A DNA stretch of 5,087 nucleotides, taken from positions 1-5,087 of the forward strand of contig JBFIEE010000097.1 of assembly GCA_041603535.1 (NCBI GenBank), read 5' to 3'. Origin of the DNA: HB2-32-21 sp041603535 (GTDB lineage Bacteria > Pseudomonadota > Gammaproteobacteria > Pseudomonadales > Porticoccaceae). The translations under genes were made by a program, and so were the position numbers. Positions 1-5,087 of the stretch are shown in pieces (within the stretch, counting starts at the first letter, position 1; every line of letters begins with the position of its first letter). The notes under the pieces were generated by a model that was given only the letters and a program-made list of their open reading frames with translations, had not been told where the DNA came from and searched no databases.

Positions 1-339
1 ACCGATAAGGTTAAGGCTCAGCTCAAAATCAAGGTGGACGAGCTGATCGGGAAGTTGGGCGGTATGCTCAATGTCAACGAAATGATGCTGGGTATGGCGC
101 GCAATATGGCCGGTGCTTACCTTGTTGAGGAGATCGGCAAGGTCGCAGCGGATATGGCCGAAGAAAGTGACGCGATCAAGCAACGAATTAAGAATAAAAT
201 CGATAATCTGGATGTGGCGACCCTCGAAGAGCTGGTGATGGGGTTTTCCCGTAAACAGTTTCGACATATCACCTGGTTTGGCGCGCTACTGGGTTTTATG
301 ATCGGTGGGGTGCAGGTGCTGTTGTTCCATTTTCTATGA
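1..339 (+). CDS. DUF445-family membrane protein, C-terminal fragment (5' end outside the window)
   Basis: Frame 1 is open from the first base of the window to a TGA at 337-339, giving 112 residues. The GTG at 34 is not needed as a start because the frame continues upstream out of the window, so this is the tail of a longer gene. The end of the protein has a helical, charged stretch (LDVATLEELVMGFSRKQFRH) followed by a hydrophobic C-terminal helix (TWFGALLGFMIGGVQVLLF). A 'LEE-v-...-r-I-W-GallG-liG-vQ' ending is characteristic of DUF445 proteins (YheB/YjiN type), which are membrane proteins of unknown function. I recognise the family from this C-terminal signature only; the N-terminal membrane segments are not visible. 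The gene converges on the three-gene block on the other strand and is probably not functionally linked to it. Confidence 0.8.
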   Translation, partial: TDKVKAQLKIKVDELIGKLGGMLNVNEMMLGMARNMAGAYLVEEIGKVAADMAEESDAIKQRIKNKIDNLDVATLEELVMGFSRKQFRHITWFGALLGFMIGGVQVLLFHFL

Positions 340-470
340 CTGGCGCCTTTATGTTGCCACTCAATAGTTAACTGCTTCCATCGGTTGACAGAGAGTCTGC
401 GGTAATCAATGCCGTAATCGCTGAGATCGTGCCGATGCTGGAGCTAAATGCGCTCGGCCAGTTGAAAACA
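340..470. other. Convergent intergenic region without a clear terminator
   Basis: This 131-nt gap lies between the stop of the DUF445 gene and the stop of paralogue C, so terminators for both strands would be expected here. I see only weak hairpins: TGGC/GCCA arms at 341-344 and 356-359, CGGTA/TGCCG with a G-U pair around 400-414, and TCGGC/GCCGA-type arms around 430-460. None is followed by a T-run on either strand. Termination may therefore be Rho-dependent or lie outside the gap. A plus-strand frame is open from 372 to 503 but has no good start and runs into gene C, so I do not call it a gene. Confidence 0.5.
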
Positions 471-1898
471 TCACGCCTGGTCCGTCCATACCTGACGCGT
501 TAGGGCCATATATTTTTCGGCGTCCTCGGGCCTGCGCAATACCAGCTGCCAAAAATCATCGAGAGCGGCGAGCGTCCAGCCGGGAGATAGTTTGCGTGCG
601 TTCCGTGCGTGTTGCTGTGCCTCAGCGTGATGTCCCAGAGCGCCAAGCGCTGTGGCTAGCGCCATATGGGACCAGGCGAACCCCGGTAAAAGTTTAACCG
701 CTTTACGCGCCCACTGTTCTGCTCGAGCAAAGTCCCCAAGTGAGATGTAACAGTACGAACAGAAAAAATATCCCATGCCAATATTAGGGTCTTTGGGTGA
801 CAGGTTAAAAAATAATTGTAGTTGTTCTATACCGGGAGCGGGTTGACCATCGCAATTAAGCGCCGCACCGTAAAATAACCGGAATACACTGTTGTTGGGA
901 TTCATGTCGAGACTGCGTTCCAGACAATCAACCGCCTGTGTGGTCAGCCCCGACCAGATATAACCGATACCGCTATAACCAAGTACCAATGGGTCACGCG
1001 GCGCCAGACTCATTGCTTTATCAGCTAGCGAAATGGTTTGCTCAACATCTTCCGAGGGATTGCTGCTCACACCAAATATTGGACGCAGGCTGACCATATA
1101 GGCGAGCAGTCCCCAGCTCGCCCCGTAGCCCGGTTCAGCGTCGATGGCGATGCGCAATAACTTTTCTGCTGTGGCCATACTTTGCGGGCTTGGTTGTGAA
1201 AAAAAAATGGTCTCAGCCTGAACGCACAAACCCCAGCTTTGTAAATCTTCTGGCCGCTGGCGCGCCGCACGATTACCCTCGGCCATCCCGAGGTTAGAGC
1301 ACAGCGCCGTCACCAATCCATCGACCATTTCATCCATAATGTCAAAAATATCCGCCTGCGGCCGGTCGATTTTGTCCGCCCAGACATGGCTGCCGGTTTC
1401 CGTCTCGATCAGCTGTACTGTGATCCGTAAACGGTCACCCACTGGTCGAATACTCCCCTCCAGCACATAGCGGACGCCGAGCTCTTTGCCGACGGTGCGA
1501 ATATCCGGCGACTGGCCTTTATAGGCAAAGGTGGAGTTGCGGGCAATAACAAACAGGCGGCTATCACAGGATAGCCCGGTGATAATGTCCTCGGTCATGC
1601 CGTCGGCAAAATATTCCTGGCTTTTGTCGTCGGACATATTGACGAAGGGCAGCACCGCGATGGAGGGTTTGTCGGTGATTAGTGGCGGCGGGGTGGTGAG
1701 CAAATCCTGCGCCGCGGGTGTGGTCGCCCTGGTGGTTAGCGTATCCACTGAAACGGCATCCGCTTTTTTGTTCCGGGACAGCAGACCGCGCATGCCCGCC
1801 CCCAATGGCGATAACACCACACCCACAATCACCACCAATGCCGCCAGGGCGCTCAGTGCGGTTTCGTTTTCGTTAAGCCAGACGGTGATTAAGTCCAT
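471..1898 (-). CDS. Membrane-anchored TolB-like (COG5616/FlgO-like) domain plus TPR protein, paralogue C
   Basis: This is the last gene of the tandem block, 475 aa from the ATG at 1898. A TTG two codons upstream (1904) would also be open, but the ATG gives MDLITVWLNENETAL, which aligns with MGLFSWIAENESTL of paralogue B. The start lies 16 nt after the stop of B with only a weak GAG upstream, so translation may be coupled. Residues 1-12 are acidic; a hydrophobic helix covers about 14-35 (ends SPLGAG) and is followed by basic residues (RGLLSRNKK). A Thr/Pro-rich linker runs to about 76. The TolB-like domain spans about 78-200, with AVLPF, EYFADGMTEDIITGLS, VIARNSTFAYKG, DIRTVGKELGVRYVLEGS and HVWADKIDRP. 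TPR-like helices fill about 220-470. Family members often carry a cyclase or winged-helix domain in front of this module; none is present. Compared with A and B, the C-terminal IWPED motif is degenerate (VWTDQA). The role is unknown; sensing or scaffolding at the inner membrane is inference. Confidence 0.85.
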   Translation of the reverse strand: MDLITVWLNENETALSALAALVVIVGVVLSPLGAGMRGLLSRNKKADAVSVDTLTTRATTPAAQDLLTTPPPLITDKPSIAVLPFVNMSDDKSQEYFADGMTEDIITGLSCDSRLFVIARNSTFAYKGQSPDIRTVGKELGVRYVLEGSIRPVGDRLRITVQLIETETGSHVWADKIDRPQADIFDIMDEMVDGLVTALCSNLGMAEGNRAARQRPEDLQSWGLCVQAETIFFSQPSPQSMATAEKLLRIAIDAEPGYGASWGLLAYMVSLRPIFGVSSNPSEDVEQTISLADKAMSLAPRDPLVLGYSGIGYIWSGLTTQAVDCLERSLDMNPNNSVFRLFYGAALNCDGQPAPGIEQLQLFFNLSPKDPNIGMGYFFCSYCYISLGDFARAEQWARKAVKLLPGFAWSHMALATALGALGHHAEAQQHARNARKLSPGWTLAALDDFWQLVLRRPEDAEKYMALTRQVWTDQA

Positions 1899-1914
1899 GG
1901 GCAAGTAAAGTGCT

Positions 1915-3417
1915 CTAATTATTGAGAGGGAGTAACTGGTTAGATATGTCTTCCGGCCATATTTTTTCTAGCTGATCCATGCCATCCCGTAGCGGTTTTG
2001 GCATGCCGTGAGGGAAAACTACAGACAGTCGGTTGCGACTGTCGCTCGTTAACATATCTGATTGTATAGCGATTATTTCTTTCAACGCCGCCTGGGCTTC
2101 CTGAGTTTTGTTTTGTTGGACGAGGCTAACAGCCAGAAGAATCCAGGTGGTAAGAAAGCCTCGATAAATGCTTAATGAATGACGCAGATCCATTTCTCCG
2201 GCTGTGTAGTCTCCCTGGGCAAGCCGGGTTGTGCCCCGCCAGAAATAAATGCGGTACAAATACTGGGCATTGGGTAGCAAGGTTTCCGCCCGGGTGAGTT
2301 CAGCTAGCGCTTCTTCATAATCACCATTACATCCGAGCGCGAAACCATAGGTGGCAATGGCAATCCCATTACTGGGGCACAGGGATAACGATCTTTTCAG
2401 TACCGGGATCGCTTCATCAGATCGCCCTGAAAAAACCAGTACGTGACCATATTCAGCCAGCACACCGGCATCGTTAGGCGCCAACCGCATGGCTTTGTCA
2501 ATGGCTGTATTTGCATCGGCCAAGTCTTGCGCCGGGTCTTCGCTAAAGCCATTAACTGGGCGGCGAATCAGGGCGCTAGCGAGGCGGGCATGGGCCGCCG
2601 CATAGTTTGGGTCCAGCGCCACGGCCTGCCGCGCAAAGCTGACGGATTCAGCGGATGTCTCCCGATTGAACTGGAAAGCCGCCGATAAAGATCGCGCTAC
2701 CAGGCCCCAGGCGTCGAGATTATCCGTGTTAGCCCGGTTGGCTTTATCAATTTCAGCCACGGTGATGGCGTAACCCAGGGCGCTGGCAATACCACTGGAT
2801 ACCTCGTCCTGAATGGCAAATATCTCGGTCAGTGGCCGGTCGTAATTTTCCGCCCACACGTGATTACCGGTGGCGGCTTCGATGAGCTGCACCGTAACTC
2901 GAATCCGTTCGCCTACCGCTTCCGATCCCACCTTGCGTAAACTGCCTTCCACCACATAGCGGGCGCCGAGATCTTTGCCCACCTGGCGAATATCCGGGTT
3001 GGTATCTTTGTATACAAAGGTTGAATTGCGGGCGATCACATCCATGTCCGGCGAGCGGGCCAGGGCAGTAATAATATCTTCTGTCATACCCTCGGCGAGA
3101 TAACCCTGCTCCTCATCGGTAGACATATTATTAAAAGGCAATACAGCAACAACCGGTCTACCCTTGCTTTTCCCAGTCGTGCTTTGATCAGAATCGCCGG
3201 TATTTACCGGGTCGGAAGAGCTTTTGAGGTTAGAAGTACTGCTGTGTCCGTCGTCGGCCTGCGCCGGTGGAGCCCCTTTTTTACGGAATAACACACTGCG
3301 CGCGCCCGCACCCAGCGGCGATAAAATCACCCCGACGATACCCGCAACGATGGCAATAATCGCTGCAACGCCACTTAAGGTTGATTCATTTTCAGCGATC
3401 CAGCTAAATAAACCCAT
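1915..3417 (-). CDS. Membrane-anchored TolB-like (COG5616/FlgO-like) domain plus TPR protein, paralogue B
   Basis: This is the middle gene, 500 aa, ATG at 3417 and TAG at 1915-1917. AGGTG at 3432-3428 lies 10 nt before the ATG and is a plausible, slightly distant ribosome binding site. The N-terminus is short and acidic (IAENEST), followed by a hydrophobic helix at about 15-37 ending SPLGAG, then RSVLFRKK. A Ser/Thr/Asp-rich linker runs from about 49 to 86. The TolB-like domain spans about 88-214 (AVLPFNNMS, GMTEDIITAL, VIARNSTFVYK, DIRQVGKDLGARYVVEGSLR, NHVWAENYDRP, IFAIQDE). It carries a five-residue insertion, SEAVG, at about 165-169 that A and C lack. The TPR region covers about 232-450, with recurring repeat ends such as ALDPNY and RLAPND. 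The C-terminus contains LEKIWPEDI, also found in A. No cyclase, kinase or DNA-binding domain is present. Function is not known; the operon position suggests it acts with A and C. Confidence 0.87.
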   Translation of the reverse strand: MGLFSWIAENESTLSGVAAIIAIVAGIVGVILSPLGAGARSVLFRKKGAPPAQADDGHSSTSNLKSSSDPVNTGDSDQSTTGKSKGRPVVAVLPFNNMSTDEEQGYLAEGMTEDIITALARSPDMDVIARNSTFVYKDTNPDIRQVGKDLGARYVVEGSLRKVGSEAVGERIRVTVQLIEAATGNHVWAENYDRPLTEIFAIQDEVSSGIASALGYAITVAEIDKANRANTDNLDAWGLVARSLSAAFQFNRETSAESVSFARQAVALDPNYAAAHARLASALIRRPVNGFSEDPAQDLADANTAIDKAMRLAPNDAGVLAEYGHVLVFSGRSDEAIPVLKRSLSLCPSNGIAIATYGFALGCNGDYEEALAELTRAETLLPNAQYLYRIYFWRGTTRLAQGDYTAGEMDLRHSLSIYRGFLTTWILLAVSLVQQNKTQEAQAALKEIIAIQSDMLTSDSRNRLSVVFPHGMPKPLRDGMDQLEKIWPEDISNQLLPLNN

Positions 3418-3443
3418 TTTATCTGTGCACCTGTTACCGTCAA
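3416..3443 (-). promoter_or_regulatory. Sigma70-like promoter match overlapping the start of paralogue B
   Basis: In the 31-nt gap between A and B the minus strand reads TTGACG (3443-3438), 16 nt, then TAAAAT (3421-3416). Each hexamer matches the consensus at five of six positions. The -10 overlaps the AT of the ATG of B, so a transcript from it would start inside the coding region and lack that start codon. It could supply extra mRNA for C or a shortened B, or it may be fortuitous. Confidence 0.25.
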
Positions 3444-3448
3444 TTTAG

Positions 3449-4934
3449 TTATTTTTCACTACCCTCATCTGTGGTCAGTAAGTCTTCCGGCCAGATGGGT
3501 TCTAGCAGGCCCAATACGTTCTTGCCCTTGTTTTTATAGATGATAGCTGCAGATCTCCTGTAGTAAGCGAGTGAAAACTGGGGTTCCTTTGCCCTCGCCA
3601 TAAACAATGCGTCTCTCGCACTGTCTGTCTTCCCCTGGCCAGCGTGAGCGGCAGCTAAATGAAGCCAGGTCCACCACCAGCCATCGTACGCTTGAAGAGC
3701 ATTTTGTGCCGCGCTTTCGGTTCCTACGTAATCGCCTAACTCAAGGAGTCCGAAGGTGCGCCAGGATTCATACAGATATATATAGGGTGACTGAGGTGAC
3801 AGCGCCAGCGCTTTTTCGCTATAGGCTTGCCCCAGTTCCGGTTGACCACTGAGGGCGTAAGCGAGGTCCAAAAAGGCCAGTGCGATGGCAAAATTAGGTT
3901 GCTTGGTCACGGCGTTTTTTAGCAATCGAATCGCGTCATCTGGGCGACGCGGTGCCCGCGTAGCAGCCACCAACCCCAAATAGCACCAACGGATCGTTTG
4001 GCGCGGCTTGCTGTGCCTGCTCGGCCAACCCGTAGGCTTCTTCGATATCGCTGGACGAAGTTCCGCTAAACCCATTGGCTAATCGCCAGCATAGCGTTCT
4101 GGCCAGCTCGGCTTTGGCTACTGCGTAATTCGGGTCGAGATCGAGTGCGGAACGAAGCAGGGTTGTTGCCTGCAACGATGAGGTATTGTTCCAGCTCGTT
4201 AGCGCCTGACTGGCACGCATCATAAATCCCCAGGCATCGAGATTGTCAGTAGAGGTGCTCATGGCGCGGGCTATTTCCGCTTGAAAAATACCATCGCCCA
4301 GGGCCACGGCGATGCCATTGGTGATATCATCCTGTAGCTCAAAGATTTCTGTATAGGGCCTGTCGTATTTTGCGGCCCATATGTGCCGACCGTCGCTGGT
4401 GTCGATTAGCTGAATGGTCACCCTTAACTGCCCGCCAATTTTGCGCAGGCTGCCTTCCACTACGTAGCGCACCCCCAGTTCTTCGCCCACCTGCCGGATA
4501 TCGACGGCTTTGCCCTTATAGGTAAACGACGAATTTCTGGCGATCACAAAGAACCGTGGGTTTCTGGAAAGCAAGGTGATCACGTCTTCGGCAATGCCGT
4601 CCGCCAGATATTCCTGCTCCGGGTCGCCGGATATGTTGTCCAGGGGTAACACCGCGACAGAGGGTTTACCGCCGAGGTCTGACAGAACAGCGCTAGTCTC
4701 GGAGCTGTTATCCCCGAAAGTCAGCACCAGTAGCAGTGTGAGCGCGAGGCCGGTGACGCAAATCAGGCCGATATTGCGCCAGTCCGACAAAAAACCAGGG
4801 CGTTTTACTGTGCTTGGCATACGGGTCCACAGCAGACGTATGGACACGCCAACACCCGCGACAATCGCGATAAGCGCCGCAGTGGCGCTGAGCGCCGATT
4901 CGTGGGTGGCAAGCCAGTCCAATAAGCTGACCAC
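3449..4934 (-). pseudogene. Frameshifted TolB-like plus TPR membrane protein, paralogue A (first gene of the block)
   Basis: Two minus-strand frames together give one homologue of B. The upstream frame runs from the GTG at 4934 to a TGA at 3938-3936 (332 aa). The downstream frame carries the remaining TPR region to a TAA at 3451-3449. They join at ACCGCGTCGCCC (3953-3942): removing the base at 3949 gives ACCGGTCGCCC and the continuous peptide CYAGTGRPDDAIRLL, which matches VFSGRSDEAIPVL of B. The corrected product is 494 aa. It has a first hydrophobic helix at about 14-36, a second at about 54-73 that B and C lack, a TolB-like domain at about 90-212 (AVLPLDN, EYLADGIAEDVITLLS, VIARNSSFTYKG, DIRQVGEELGVRYVVEGSLR), TPRs at about 230-460, and the C-terminal motif LEPIWPEDLL. 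The 165 codons after the break contain no stop and keep good homology, so the lesion is recent, a sequence error, or a recoding site. If real and unsuppressed, the product is truncated after roughly two TPR units. Confidence 0.8.
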
Positions 4935-4941
4935 GCTATTG

Positions 4942-4947
4942 ACCTCC
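4942..4947 (-). promoter_or_regulatory. Strong Shine-Dalgarno that sets the start of paralogue A
   Basis: On the minus strand GGAGGT (4947-4942) lies 7 nt before a GTG at 4934-4932. The longest open frame would start at an ATG at 4949, but that ATG sits immediately next to this site and has no purine-rich sequence at a useful distance. Starting at the GTG gives MVSLLDWLATHESAL, which aligns almost end to end with MGLFSWIAENESTL of paralogue B. Both facts favour GTG. Confidence 0.75.
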
Positions 4948-4966
4948 ATGTACGGATTAAGACTTT

Positions 4967-4985
4967 ATTATCACGCGCGATCATA
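4967..4985 (-). promoter_or_regulatory. Possible -10 elements of the operon promoter
   Basis: Two minus-strand hexamers match TATAAT at five of six positions: TATGAT at 4985-4980 and GATAAT at 4972-4967. They lie in an AT-rich patch just upstream of the Shine-Dalgarno of paralogue A, so a start site around 4960 or 4973 would give a short leader. I see no good -35 hexamer 16-18 nt upstream of either, so the call is weak and an activator-dependent or other sigma-factor promoter is equally possible. Confidence 0.25.
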
Positions 4986-4994
4986 ACGTAAGAG

Positions 4995-5017
4995 CCGGTT
5001 CCACGATAGCCGACCGG
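4995..5017. repeat. Short inverted repeat upstream of the operon
   Basis: CCGGT at 4995-4999 and ACCGG at 5013-5017 are perfect inverted arms separated by 13 nt. They sit just upstream of the two -10-like hexamers, about where an activator or repressor dimer could bind. Five-base arms in GC-rich DNA occur by chance, so a regulatory role is speculative. Confidence 0.25.
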
Positions 5018-5068
5018 GGCGAGAGGGGTTAGCCGTTACCAGCACGGGGAACCTGGCGGCGGTTACTT

Positions 5069-5087
5069 GCGACGAAAATCTGGTCGC
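5069..5087. repeat. Short inverted repeat at the window edge
   Basis: GCGAC at 5069-5073 and GTCGC at 5083-5087 form perfect five-base arms around a 9-nt AT-rich spacer. The right arm touches the end of the window, so the repeat may be longer than seen. It may be an operator, the tail of a neighbouring gene or chance. Confidence 0.2.

Larger units (their letters stand above)
4950..5087. other. Upstream region of the operon; neighbouring gene not identified
   Basis: This 138-nt stretch is GC-rich apart from an AT-rich patch at about 4958-4972. All three minus-strand frames entering from the window edge are open for some distance, ending at stops at 5065-5063, 5031-5029 and 4973-4971; any of them could be the tail of an upstream gene, and none gives a peptide I recognise. 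On the plus strand a frame is open from 4987 to the edge but has no ATG, GTG or TTG in frame. I therefore assign no gene here and treat the region mainly as operon leader. Confidence 0.4.

Noticed and set aside
341..359. TGGC...GCCA hairpin after the DUF445 gene as a terminator
   Set aside because: It has only four base pairs, an 11-nt loop and no T-run on either side.
372..503. Plus-strand open frame of 43 codons in the convergent gap, with a protein-like helical composition
   Set aside because: It lacks a start codon with a ribosome binding site, overlaps the end of paralogue C on the other strand, and matches nothing I recognise.
1531..1908. Plus-strand open frames opposite the N-terminal halves of the three paralogues (also 3224-3448 and 4576-4986)
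   Set aside because: These are antisense shadows at equivalent places in three homologous genes, with no ribosome binding sites; the minus-strand proteins have clear domain homology to one another.
3280..3290. AAAAAAGGGG run in paralogue B as a possible frameshift site
   Set aside because: The reading frame is CGT AAA AAA GGG, which is not the phase of the A AAA AAG signal, and the gene is intact through it.
3911..3924. A AAA AAC slippery heptamer in frame within paralogue A (CTA AAA AAC)
   Set aside because: It lies downstream of the TGA at 3938-3936 in the order of translation and supports -1 slippage, whereas joining the two halves of A needs a +1 shift before that stop.
471..4934. Class III adenylate cyclase annotation, which similarity searches often give to this kind of protein
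   Set aside because: None of the three proteins has room for a cyclase catalytic domain or shows its metal-binding and transition-state motifs; similarity would come only from the shared TolB-like/TPR module.

Overview
The window looks like chromosomal DNA from a Proteobacterium, most probably a gammaproteobacterium. This is inferred from moderate GC, E. coli-like ribosome binding sites, and the protein families present; no taxonomic marker gene is in view. It holds the 3' end of one rightward gene and, converging on it, a leftward block of three tandem paralogous genes that fills almost all the rest. There are no tRNA or rRNA genes, CRISPR repeats, transposase genes or attachment sites that I can see.

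Layout, left to right: (1) 1-339, plus strand, the C-terminal 112 residues of a DUF445-family membrane protein. (2) 340-470, a short convergent intergenic region with no convincing terminator. (3) 471-1898, minus strand, paralogue C (475 aa). (4) 1915-3417, minus strand, paralogue B (500 aa). (5) 3449-4934, minus strand, paralogue A, whose reading frame is broken by one apparently extra base near 3949; corrected, it would encode 494 aa. (6) 4935-5087, the leader of the block, with a strong Shine-Dalgarno, weak promoter-like elements and two small inverted repeats.

The three paralogues are transcribed leftward in the order A, B, C with gaps of 31 and 16 nt, so they very probably form one operon. 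Each has an acidic N-terminus, one hydrophobic helix (two in A), a low-complexity linker, a domain of about 125 residues of the TolB-N-terminal-like / FlgO-like type (COG5616), and a TPR superhelix of about 250 residues. This TolB-like plus TPR module usually follows a class III adenylate/guanylate cyclase domain or a CadC-like winged helix. Here there is neither, only a membrane anchor, so the products look like membrane-tethered sensor or scaffold proteins without an effector domain. Their ligand and function are unknown.

The points most worth a second look are the effector-less three-gene array, the single-base frameshift in the first gene (recent lesion, sequence error, or less likely +1 recoding at CCC-AGA), the opposite membrane topologies that the positive-inside rule predicts for A compared with B and C, and a nine-T run inside gene C.
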